Source: Oscarella lobularis (lineage: Eukaryota; Porifera; Homoscleromorpha; Homosclerophorida; Oscarellidae). From it: a stretch of 64,000 nucleotides of DNA. Numbering within the stretch: the stretch's first letter is position 1; each line of letters begins with the position of its first letter. The position numbers and the translations under genes were made by a program. The notes under the pieces are model-generated. The model did not search any database, was not told the origin of the DNA, and was given only the letters and a program-made list of their open reading frames with translations. Shown here one piece after another: positions 47,613-57,700 of this stretch. The stretch covers positions 1,240,001 through 1,304,000 of the forward strand of contig NC_089179.1 of NCBI RefSeq assembly GCF_947507565.1, read 5' to 3'.

Positions 47613-49047
47613 TCAGTAGTGCGGCGTCCACTCCTCCCCGCGACTAAAATCTTCCTCAAACAAAGAGCTAAATATTTTGACAATGTCATTGTCAGCCATA
47701 GCAATCACAAAATTTCTGTTTGCTTCCACCCAACCGTGCGAGGTGTAAGGCGGAAAAGAAGACGCATCTGGATAATCAGTAGGCGACCAATTACCTAAAG
47801 TAGAGATATCGGTTAGGTATCATCTCTAATAAGAGATAGGCAGAGTCTCTGGTGAATAGCGTCATTTCTTTTACCTGTACTCAGATGAACTTCCTTTGAA
47901 TCAATGATCCATATCTTCTGATGCGAATAGTCATAATAGCTCGGCGTCAGTTGAATTTTCAGTCCGTACTTGTGCAACTTTTCATAGCACACCTGCGCTG
48001 CTTTCCAATCATCCTCACTAAAAATCCTCCGAGACACCAGCAACGTCACATCGACACCAGATCCATTCAGTCTCATCAACCCATCGCACAGCGAGTCATC
48101 AGTGACCTGATAGATCATCAGTTGAAACGACGTCCGAGCAGTACCAAGTGACTGATTCAACTCGGCCAAGGCAAAATCTGGACTCGTATACAAGTCAATA
48201 ACAGAAACAGATTCAACGCTCTTTAGGCCCGTCACATAGGCATTATCAATGTGCCTCGGCGGAGGTATGTCAACAGGCAACGTGGCACTATTCGTTATAT
48301 AGGACATCTGAGATGACGTGTATTTGTTTGTGGGGGCGTAGTCGGTTGCTTGCGCCCAATCGGCGTCGAATACTTCGAGAACGAAATCGGCAACGGCATC
48401 GCAACCGGCGTCGATGATGACTCCCGCTTCGCGATTGTAGAGAAACGACGTCTTGCTGAAGTTGACCGATGATATCGACGTTTTCGTGCCGCGATCGACG
48501 ACGATTACTTTGGAGTGCATGAAAGTGACCGTCGTGAAGTACTTGATTTCGATTCCGTTGAGGTAGAGCCAGTCGAGCGGCGCGATTTCGTTCGCGCACG
48601 TCGGCGTGCCGTAGTCGTTCGTCAGAATGCGAATGGTCACGTTGCGGGCGTGCTTTGCATTGAGGAGCGCCGGAAAAACGGGAAACGCTTCGGCGCGCGC
48701 GTCGCTGAGCGAGCAGCCCACGCAGCTCGTATCGTACTGGGTGCAACCACTCCAGCTCGAAAATCCTATAAATAAATCAGTGACAGTCATTTTCGATGCA
48801 ATACTAACTTACCCGGCGCGTAAAGATCTATGGACGTGCTCGCTGCGTTGATGAGATCGACGTAGACTTCGATCGAATGGTCAGGCGAAAAGAACGGAGT
48901 CGCTGTGACTTTGTTTGTGCACGAGACCGGCTTGTGAGTTGACGTATACGTCTTCGTCTGATGATCGTAACTCGGATCTTCACTGCTAGCTGCAGTCGGA
49001 CTCCTGCAAAGGCCGGCGACGAGCAACAACGACAAAGCGAGAATCAT
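47613..49047 (-). CDS. Secreted phospholipase D-like protein with two HKD motifs
   Basis: Three exons; the ATG at 49047 opens a signal peptide (MILALSLLLVAGLC). HKD motif 1 is HSKVIVVDRGTKTSISSVNFS (about 48500). Motif 2 is HQKIWIIDSKEVHLSTGNWS, split by the last intron (47880-47800). The His, Lys and Asp of each motif are intact, so catalysis is plausible. Several cysteines suggest an extracytosolic fold. PLD family enzymes cut phosphodiester bonds in phospholipids or nucleic acids. The motif sequences look closer to bacterial-type PLD-like proteins than to animal PLD3/PLD4, which have HTKFWVVD, but this is an impression. Total about 430 residues. The stop is at 47613. Confidence 0.7.
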
Positions 49048-49169
49048 CCTGTGTTGTTGTCTCACGAAGATAGTCACGAGATATTCACGTGATCGTTGCA
49101 ATCTGCATTACCGGTATTTAGCTAATAGAAATAGAGCCTATAAAAAATCTCAGCAGTGCGGCCATTGAA

Positions 49170-50270
49170 TTAGGCATCGGAACTTGAATGAACCTCTTGA
49201 GTTTCCTTGGAGTGACACAGTACGTACTCAGATAAACGTACGCTGTGAGTCGTGGCACACCGATGCCCCGGTCGGATGATATCCCGAGGAGGCAGCAACT
49301 CTTGAGAAGAAAGCCATGGCTGAGAGCAAAGTTGCTTACATTTTTCAAACAATGATTTCAGCTCAAATCCAATCGTCGTAGAGGAAACGAGCAATTCAAT
49401 GGCTCCAATTTCAGGCAGAAAGCTAACAAAAGTAACGAAATGAGATAGTTCTCCCCTGGACGTTGTGTGGCTGTTCACGCTGCAATGGACGAAGGGAGTA
49501 AGGCTGACACATTCATAGACTTCATTCAGGTTCAGAGGGTTGCTCATCTTCAAGCAAACATCGGAGGGAGTCCATGAATTATAAATGGTGGCAATAGAAT
49601 GATTTCCAAGTGGCCACAAGATGTGGTATAGCGGATCAATTCGCCCGGCTAAATTGAGTATGATCACGATCTCAGTGTGCTACTGACTACTATGCTTGCC
49701 ACTACTTGTAGAGAGGGCTGCTGCTTGTATCATTTCCGCGTTCAATTCTGACAGAGATTCCTTTGATTTGACATAGTACTCGTATTTTCTCTTTTTTCCG
49801 GCGACGCTGACGTGAATCGTCATCCTGAGTTTCGACTCCTCTATTTGACTTTGAGTCTGCCTTACGCTAATAGGATTCCAGTGCAACTTCTTTTCCGGTA
49901 GCAGATAGATAGCCAACTCGACAAACCGACTCTCTGGAAAGATAAGAGTAGAGTTGTACACGGAAAAAGAAACCGCATTATGCAGCGTTCCGGGTTAGAG
50001 GACAATGCCTGCCGCACGGTCAGCGAACTCGATCGTCACATGCAGTATACCCTTTGTAACGTCGTTATCTTCGTAATAAGTGACGGCTTTTTCTTTTACA
50101 AGCGTCAAGACTAGTTTGCAGTCCATCATCGACTTTCTGAAAGTCTTCTAGCAAAATCTGTGCAAATCGGCGGGATTGCCGAGCCATTCACTGCATGGTA
50201 CCTTCCTCTGAACCGTCGTTTCGTATAACTTTGTTTTGCATATCTCCAATGTTTCCGCCATGCGCAGGTA
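49170..50270 (-). CDS. Unrecognised spliced gene, C-terminal part clear
   Basis: Not recognised. On the minus strand an exon around 50265-50193 reads MAETLEICKTKLYETTVQRK, followed by ILLEDFQKVDDGLQ, which suggests a coiled coil. Further exons read KEKAVTYYEDNDVTKGILHV, YNSTLIFPESRFVELAIYLL, KYEYYVKSKESLSELNAEM and GRIDPLYHILWPLGNHSIAT, with alternating hydrophobic patterns typical of beta-sandwich domains. The last frame ends at 49170. A join using a GC donor near 49705 would link the last two exons. Frames, start and joins are uncertain. It could also be a decaying gene, since one intron candidate is too short (about 20 bases). Upstream exons may exist near 50350-50490. Confidence 0.35.
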
Positions 50271-50341
50271 CGGCTGAGGGTGTCAGCAGAAGCAAATCTA
50301 GCGTCAAAGTGTTACGGGGTCTTTTTGTAGACCAGATTTGT

Positions 50342-50371
50342 CTTACCGGACTTTCACTTACCGGACTTTCC
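50342..50371 (-). repeat. 15-base tandem duplication carrying two 5' splice sites
   Basis: CTTACCGGACTTTC is repeated twice in tandem on the plus strand. Read on the minus strand, this gives two consecutive GAAAGTCCG|GTAAG donor sites 15 bases apart. Use of either would add or drop five codons in an upstream exon of the unrecognised minus-strand gene. Confidence 0.5.
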
Positions 50372-50531
50372 CAATGAAACTGAAAGATGAAGCCGGAGGC
50401 TAGACGATCGCGGCGGCCGGTCCGCGCCAAGTTTAGGTGCAAAATTCTTTGACGACGAACACCCTATTTGTGAATCGATTCCACGCTGACGGTGCATTTC
50501 TGCAAAGTTCTCACTGCCGTACAGTGCTTTC

Positions 50532-53500
50532 ATGGAACGATCCAAACTCGAATCTTTGAAGCGGACTATACATGCCTCCGTAGCGAGGGTAGCAGCCCTA
50601 CTTACGTATCTATTTTTTGTTCTGACAATGTTGATCATCTTTCTCCTTGTACCGTACAACTACCAAAACGAACAATACTCACAATATCGGCTTACCGCCA
50701 TCGAAGACGAATTGAAAGATCTGAAAACCAAGTACGACAGTTTGGTGACATTGGCAAAACCGTTAGTGAGCGAAGAAGAAAATTCCGGATCGGCAAGCCT
50801 GCCTTTCCAACAGGACGATTTGCTACCAAAAGAAAAGAGCCGAATTGAACGAAGCGTTAACGACGATCGCGGAAGAATAGTGCTCGATGATCTTGCAAGC
50901 TACGTTATACAGAGATTACAAAATCGCTGCCGTATCGCTTCCTGTGGCACGAAAGGAGACAGAGGCGTGCCTGGAATTAAGGGAATGAAGGGAGAAAAGG
51001 GCGAAAGCGGTTTTCCTGTCGATGTGGCCTACGGTCCTTTATCAGCTAGCGAGACGGGCTTGACAAGACGAAAAGGGGACAACGGCGAGAGCTGCAGCAC
51101 GCCGTGCCGAAGTGACATTCGATTAGCCAATGGCTCGACCGAGTGGGAGGGACGTGTGGAAATATTTCATAACGGAATTTGGGGCACCGTCTGCGACAAC
51201 AACTGGGACATAGCCGATGCAACGGTTGCCTGCAGGCAACTGAACAGAGGATACGCGGGAGCATCGCGAGTCAAGCGCGGCGCTCAGTTCGGCAAAGGCG
51301 AGGGAATAATCTGGATGGATAACCTCGACTGCACGGGAACGGAATCGAGTTTGGCCGACTGTTCCTTTTCCGGGTGGGGATCCCATCGATGCAATCACAG
51401 CCAAGACGCCGGCGTCGTCTGCGTCGGCGATATCCGCCTCGTCGACGGACTTCGACCGGACGAGGGCCGACTCGAAGTGCTCACAAACGACGAATGGGGA
51501 ACGGTTTGCGGCGACGACGCCGACGGTAGTTGGAACTGGGCGAATTCCCACGTGGCGTGCAAGCAACTAGGATTCGCCGGCTTGCGGGAAACACCGATTG
51601 AAAATTCCGTCCAAGTGGCCAGTGGAATCATAGCAATGAGTCGACTCGACTGCACGGGCGGCGAAAACCGTCTCGACGAGTGCTCGTTCGTTCGAAACGA
51701 TCCCAATTGCAGCCACGCCAACGACGTTCACGTTGCATGCTCCGCCGACATTCGACTCATCAGGGAATCGACGAGCGCCGCGGCTCTCGGTCACGTCGAA
51801 GTTCGACACGACGGAAAGTGGCGTAGCGTGTGCGCCGACGACGATTGGGATCTGAACGACGCTCACGTCATCTGTCGCCAGCTCGGCTTCGTCGGCGCTC
51901 GAGACTACGGGGAAAGTAATCGAACGCTCGGCGGAGGCGACACCAAATTATCCATGACAAATGTTGGGTGTACGGGAGAAGAGGAGAGTCTCCTCGATTG
52001 CCCATTCGTTGAACGACACAGCCGTTGCGCTCATCACAAACACGCCGAAGTTATATGCGTTACGAACATAAGGCTCGTGGGTGGCTCCCAGCCGGGCGAA
52101 GGAATTGTCGAAGTCCTTCGTCGCGGTAAATGGGGTCGAGTGTGTAATCGAGGCTGGGATTTGAACGACGCTCACGTCGCCTGTCGCCAGCTCGGACATT
52201 TCAGGGCGCAATTGTACGGCAACGGAAGCGCCGTCAACACCAATAAAACGTCGAATATTATATGGATGAATGACGTCAATTGTCTCGGAAACGAATCCCG
52301 TCTTGACGATTGCGAGTTTTCCGGTTGGGGAAAGCACGACTGTCAGCCGGGCGACAATAGCGACAACGTCGCGATCAACTGCGTTACCGATATCCGACTT
52401 TCTGGCGGCGATAGTGACGAACGAGGTCGAGTCGAAGTTCTTCGTAACGGCATTTGGCAATCGGTTTGCGAACGCGGCTGGGACGTCAACAACGCTCACG
52501 TCGCCTGTCGAGAATTGGGATACTATCGAGCGAAAGAGTACAGCGTCGGAACGGCCTTTGGTCGTCGTTTACGAAACGCTTGGACCCCCGGACTGCGATG
52601 CGTTGGAAACGAAACGACGCTCGACGAGTGCGCGCGAGAACCCGGACACTGTCATCGTCACGGCCACAGCGCGGCGGGAGTCGTCTGCGTGTCGGGCTTG
52701 AGACTCGTTGGAGGGACAAACGATCGAGAGGGTCGAGTCGAAATATTGCACGACGGTAGATGGGGCACGATCTGCGACGACAATTGGGAGCTGGTCGAGG
52801 CGAATATCACCTGTCGTCAGCTGGGTTACAATGAAGCGGAACGATATACGAGTTATTCCAGCTTTGGACGCGGTAGGGGACCGACTTGGATGGATGAAAT
52901 AGCTTGCACGGGGCGCGAGACGCGTCTCGAAGCGTGCCCGTTTCCCGGCTGGGGAATCGAAAGTTGCACGCACCATGAGGATGCCGGTGTCATCTGTCTG
53001 AAGCCACGAATCCGACTCGTCGGCGGATCGGTGTTGACTGAGGGTAGAGTCGAGGTTTTCATCAACGGTTCTTGGGGAACTATTTGTGATACTGACTGGG
53101 ATGCGACGGATGCCAACGTTGTGTGCAGAGAATTGGGATTCTTGAACCATGGAGGACATTTGGCGAGAAGAGGAGCGACGTTTGGGCAAGGTTCCGGTCC
53201 CATATGGATGAGAAACGTGGCGTGCAAAGGACACGAAACGAATCTCACTGATTGCAAATTCTCCTCCGCTCTGAGTCAATGCAGTCACAGTCAAGATGCA
53301 GGTGTCGTATGTGGACGCTTAGATATTCGTCTTGTTGGCGGAAGCGGACAGCATGAAGGTCGAGTCGAAGTGTTCTACAACAATCAGTGGGGAACGGTGT
53401 GCGATGACGGCTGGGATTCAAATGACGCACATGTCGTTTGCAGAGAGCTAGGCTTCGGCTACAACATGGCCACTGCCGTCAGCTCAGCTCACTTCGGTCA

Positions 53501-53636
53501 AGGTTCAGGAAACATATGGATGGACAATGTCAACTGCGGTGGTTACGAGCGTCGACTCTTTGACTGCAGTTTCAATGGATGGGGAAGTCACAATTGCGGC
53601 CACGGAGAGGACGCCGGGGTTATTTGCAGAGATTAG
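50532..53636 (+). CDS. Type II membrane receptor with short collagen-like segment and eight SRCR domains
   Basis: One uninterrupted frame of 1034 residues. A cytosolic N-terminus of about 20 residues is followed by a membrane helix (LLTYLFFVLTMLIIFLLV), a coiled-coil stalk (LTAIEDELKDLKTKYDSL), a short Gly-X-Y stretch (GDRGVPGIKGMKGEKGESG) and eight SRCR domains. Each SRCR domain opens with a variant of DIRLVGGS..EGRVEV and has WGTVCD..WD, A.V.CRQLG, IWMD.V.C.G.E..L..C and AGV.C. Domains 3 and 5 are the most diverged. The layout resembles scavenger receptors such as MARCO and SCARA5, with many more SRCR units, as is common in sponges. Likely role: binding microbes or cell-surface ligands. Absence of introns is striking here. 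Confidence 0.88.
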   Translation: MERSKLESLKRTIHASVARVAALLTYLFFVLTMLIIFLLVPYNYQNEQYSQYRLTAIEDELKDLKTKYDSLVTLAKPLVSEEENSGSASLPFQQDDLLPKEKSRIERSVNDDRGRIVLDDLASYVIQRLQNRCRIASCGTKGDRGVPGIKGMKGEKGESGFPVDVAYGPLSASETGLTRRKGDNGESCSTPCRSDIRLANGSTEWEGRVEIFHNGIWGTVCDNNWDIADATVACRQLNRGYAGASRVKRGAQFGKGEGIIWMDNLDCTGTESSLADCSFSGWGSHRCNHSQDAGVVCVGDIRLVDGLRPDEGRLEVLTNDEWGTVCGDDADGSWNWANSHVACKQLGFAGLRETPIENSVQVASGIIAMSRLDCTGGENRLDECSFVRNDPNCSHANDVHVACSADIRLIRESTSAAALGHVEVRHDGKWRSVCADDDWDLNDAHVICRQLGFVGARDYGESNRTLGGGDTKLSMTNVGCTGEEESLLDCPFVERHSRCAHHKHAEVICVTNIRLVGGSQPGEGIVEVLRRGKWGRVCNRGWDLNDAHVACRQLGHFRAQLYGNGSAVNTNKTSNIIWMNDVNCLGNESRLDDCEFSGWGKHDCQPGDNSDNVAINCVTDIRLSGGDSDERGRVEVLRNGIWQSVCERGWDVNNAHVACRELGYYRAKEYSVGTAFGRRLRNAWTPGLRCVGNETTLDECAREPGHCHRHGHSAAGVVCVSGLRLVGGTNDREGRVEILHDGRWGTICDDNWELVEANITCRQLGYNEAERYTSYSSFGRGRGPTWMDEIACTGRETRLEACPFPGWGIESCTHHEDAGVICLKPRIRLVGGSVLTEGRVEVFINGSWGTICDTDWDATDANVVCRELGFLNHGGHLARRGATFGQGSGPIWMRNVACKGHETNLTDCKFSSALSQCSHSQDAGVVCGRLDIRLVGGSGQHEGRVEVFYNNQWGTVCDDGWDSNDAHVVCRELGFGYNMATAVSSAHFGQGSGNIWMDNVNCGGYERRLFDCSFNGWGSHNCGHGEDAGVICRD

Positions 53637-53763
53637 TGTCGTACCTGAAGGTCTTGCGCGTTGTCGTTGTCTTGTTTTGTTGTGTCCGTGTCTGTTTTTC
53701 GTCCTGTTGAGCAAAGAAGCATTTCGTCACCTACGGGCGTCGCTCTTCGTGCGTTCCCGACTA

Positions 53764-54681
53764 ATGGCTTCGAATTTCGCCGACCTGTGCGTCCCAATCG
53801 ACGAAAACAACGTGCCATTGTTCGAAAAGACCCTAGCCAATTTGAAAGAATTCGGATTTCACGCAGCGGCCGTAACTCATCGTCTAGAACTCCTCCAAAC
53901 GAAACAAACGCCCATTCCTCCGTGTCCAGACAAGTCGACGGTGGCAAAATGGGCCAAACAAAGCGGACTCACCCTGTACACGCGACTGACCGTGTCTCTA
54001 ACCGAAAACAGCCAGTTGCACGCTCTAGCTCAAGAAGCCGTTCGAGCTTACGACATCCTCGCTGTCGAACCGACGACGGAGAAGCTCTTCTACCGAACGT
54101 GCGCATCTCTCGAAGCAGACATCATATCGTTCGACTTCACGCAAAGACTTCTTTTCTTCTTGAAAACTCCCCAAGTGCGACAGGCCATTCGAAGGGGAAT
54201 GTCGTTTGAAATTCTTTATTCTCCTATGATATTGGATGCCGCTGCGAGAAGGAATACGCTCACTGCCGCTATGGAATTGATCGAGGCGTCGAAGGGAAAG
54301 AACGTCGTGTTGTCGAGTGGATCGAGAGGTCCCATGGACGTTCGTGGGCCGTACGACGTGATGAATTTAGGACTTTTGTTTGGGTTGAAAGAGGCGATGG
54401 CGAAGGAGACCGTGTCTGTGAATTGTCGAGCGGTTATTCGTCGTGCGGTGGCGAGGAGAGAGACGTCGAAAGGAGTGACGTCGATGCGACGCGTGGATGA
54501 ACTTGCGGCGGGGGAAGAATGGGTGATGAAGAAGTTGAAGGACGACGATGAAGACAGCGACATTGGGACGCTGGAAAAGGGAGACTGTGGACAGGATAAA
54601 GGTATTGACGAGAAGAAGAATGATTCAGATAGTGAAAACAGTGGTGATGAGTCTATTGCAAAGAAGCCAAGAGTTAGTTAG
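53764..54681 (+). CDS. RPP30: Ribonuclease P/MRP subunit p30
   Basis: A single-exon frame of 305 residues starting MASNFADLCVPIDEN. The family pattern is clear: FADLCVP near the start, FHAAAVTHRL, LTLYTRLTV, AYDILAVEPTTEKLF, ADIISFDFTQRL, FEILYSPMILD, RRNTLTAAMELIEASKGKNVVLSSGS, RGPYDVMNLGLLFGL. The acidic, lysine-rich C-terminal tail ends in KKPRVS, a likely nuclear signal. RPP30 has a TIM-barrel-like fold and is a core protein of RNase P (tRNA 5' processing) and RNase MRP. It lies 127 bases after the SRCR gene on the same strand and ends 65 bases from URB2, tail to tail. Confidence 0.9.
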   Translation: MASNFADLCVPIDENNVPLFEKTLANLKEFGFHAAAVTHRLELLQTKQTPIPPCPDKSTVAKWAKQSGLTLYTRLTVSLTENSQLHALAQEAVRAYDILAVEPTTEKLFYRTCASLEADIISFDFTQRLLFFLKTPQVRQAIRRGMSFEILYSPMILDAAARRNTLTAAMELIEASKGKNVVLSSGSRGPMDVRGPYDVMNLGLLFGLKEAMAKETVSVNCRAVIRRAVARRETSKGVTSMRRVDELAAGEEWVMKKLKDDDEDSDIGTLEKGDCGQDKGIDEKKNDSDSENSGDESIAKKPRVS

Positions 54682-54746
54682 ATAATGCGTTTATGACGTC
54701 CGAACTCTTAGGTGTATAATCATTGATGTACTAGTAGTATACCTCA

Positions 54747-57700
54747 TTATACTTTTCCAGAAAATTTATGATGCTGCGTGTAGTCACCAAACAGAGCCTT
54801 GAAAATTTCCTTTCCTGACTTATCGAGCGTTGTGTGGAGTAAAGCCAACTCGTGCTCTCGACACAAATCCAGCAAGGCGTAGATGCCGGGTAACAAAAGA
54901 GCCTAAAAGAACCCAGTTCACTACGTCGCATACGCGTACGCCTAAGAGAAAAACCGACCTTAGTGTCACTGCCAACCGATTCATTTTGAACGGAGGCAAT
55001 GAAGTCTGCAACCACGTAGGGAATATACTTTCCAAACGACTTGTTTCTGCTCATCTCCTGATAAATTCTAAACACATCAATTCATATTTAGAAGGAAAAT
55101 TTCTTAAGCCATTATCACCTCGCCAATAAATTGACCTCGTAGCAAGACCCACCACTTCCCAGCTCAAAAGCACACAGAAGCATTTCTTAGAAAAGAATGC
55201 TACACCAATGTGATGCGAATACCGTGACCTACTTTTGACGCATTGGATGAACGCTGAAACGGCTCCGACAACGGCATCTGCATGATGACGAAGCAGCATG
55301 TGAAGGACTTCACAGCAATTTTTAAAAGAACTGCTCGTTGTTGAAGACAGCTTCGCCACGAGACAACCGTGAAGCACAGTCACTGACGCACCGCCCATGA
55401 GGACCATCTAAAAATCTTTGTACCAGATAGCGTTTACACCTCGTTTTCCTTACCTTTCCTCGAGACAAAAACTGAGAAAATAAACTTAATATTCTGGCTT
55501 CCAGTCGACTGTCGTCTTCTGCTGACTGAAGCACTTCCAAAAAGAGCAATATTGCCTGAAGAGGTAGGTCATGAATTACCGTTATCTACTAGTAGGTTAT
55601 TTGAGGTCACCTTGGGAATTTCTCTAAATAGTATTTTCTGCACGTCTTCACTCTGATACTTCGCCTTTAGTAGGATCTCCCAAAGACAAACTGCTTGGCG
55701 AGGCGACAGCGTGGAGTAATTCATTTTTGCCGAGAGGCTCTCCAGGATAATTTCTGCCTCTTTTAGGCCAGCATTTTGAAGCATTCGGCTGATACATGCT
55801 TTGACAAGAGCTTCGTTAGGATTCCCAGCGATATTGCCATCTAATACAATGCTGGCCAGGCTCTGCCACGGCCTACTTCCATCGTCGATCAATAGACGTA
55901 AGAAAGTCTTCCACAATGTAAAGACCGTTGCCTTTTGTCGTAGCGCAGCTATCCAAAGGACTCCTACGGACCATTCAGTTAGGCCGCCGTTTTTCTCTCC
56001 GTGCTTCAGGTGATCCATAGCGAAATCCAGCACACCGTTATCAAAGTGCTGTTCTCTTCTACAAATCAAAACTTATACGTGACAGATTTGTATACAATAC
56101 AAGCTCTTACCCTAGCAACGCATTCAGAGCTTCGATTAACACGTACGTTTCCACCGAGTGCTCCAAAGCTGACGTTTCTTGCCCCTTGGCTGTTATAGTA
56201 TTTGCAAGTTTTTGATGCAGGTTTGAGAAACAGTCAGCTACAGCTCTGCAAGAAGAATGCTTTGACTCATCGCCAGATCTAGCGACCTGTTGTCAAAAAT
56301 TTGAGGTTTGTAAGGCGAAGCTCAGTATGCCGACTGCTTACAGTATAACAGGCGATGAGAATTGCATTGCAAATATCCAGTTGGACTGACGGAACTCTTT
56401 CAAATGTCGCCGTCTATAAATCAAAGGCTACGTTTACGAATGAAAATTGTTTTTTACGCATTTACACTTTCGGCAAATTTCACGACATCAAGAGCAAGCG
56501 ATGCCTTCTGTACGGCAAACGTTGTCAGCCTACATAGAATTGCTCTGAGCTCATCTTTCTTTACGCCCTGAAGATCAAAGAAAAGTTAGTTAGGTAGTGT
56601 ACCGTACACATACTGACCGGAACGCTATAGCAATGAGTGAAAAACTTCAAGAGAGGCTGCAAACGTGAAACGGCAACCTCCAGACAAATTGCATACTTCT
56701 TCGAATCAGCACATCTCAACAGTGCTTTCCAAACGGCGAAATAACGAGGATCGAGTGACTGATTGGCAAGCATCAGACCGATTCCACATCCTAAAAGTCC
56801 CATGTAACAGAGAAGAAAATTCTCAGTCAAAAGAGAATCAAATGGAAGGTAATCAAAGACCTGAATAAAAGCAATCTATCCCATGCAATTTACAAGGCAA
56901 TCTCGACCCGTACCTCCAGTAGGCGGCATATTGATTCCGAAGTTATCGATGACGAATGACTTGGTTGCCGCTTGGTACACTTTGAAACAACTTCGCTTGC
57001 TTTCTTCGCAATGTCAGACCACCTGGACTCTAACACGTCTCGTAGTTTTTCTCTGAGGCCTTTAGTGCCGAGGCCAGTGGCTGTTAACGATTCAATGACA
57101 TCGGCTTGCTCGTCGTCGCCACGCTTGGACGCTTTCTCAAATCGAGTCAGTAAAACGTTCAAAAGAGATAACGCTTCTGAGTCATTCGTCACCCTAAAAA
57201 ACCCGTTATACAAACCAGTCTCGTCTTCTGAAAAATTACGTTTTGAGTACTGATACAAACTCTTCTATAAGAGACACGATCAATGCCGATTGAACAACTC
57301 TAATTTCTTGAAAGACTGGAGACTGCATAAGGCACCGAATATCGAACAGCAAACTAGAAGATTAGGATTAAAAAAGATATACAATAGACTATGTCCCAAC
57401 CTCTGATGAGAACTGTTTTTAAACACTTGAAGAATAAAAGCAGCGACTTTCGATATGTCATCCAAAGTCATGTATGAGACTAGCAGTGGAAGATTACTTG
57501 CAAATAAACGCCAACAGGCCTCCACGAGGGTATGAGATTGGACGTTTTCAATCTGAAATAAGAAGTTTAATAACTAATAGCAGCGAGTCTCCTCCCTTAG
57601 TAAGAGCCATACCTGCCCATTCCAATCACAAGCACCAGGCGCAAGTCGAGTGAAATTACAAAGAAAGCTTGTAGCATTTCCTAAAACACCCACGTCCACC

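Noticed and set aside
52569-53294. 241-codon minus-strand open frame inside the SRCR gene
   Set aside because: It mirrors the repetitive SRCR codons, with no domain, start context or splice signals of its own.
53661-54209. Alternative plus frame of 182 codons over RPP30
   Set aside because: Arg/Ser-rich out-of-frame reading; the RPP30 frame matches its family along the full length.
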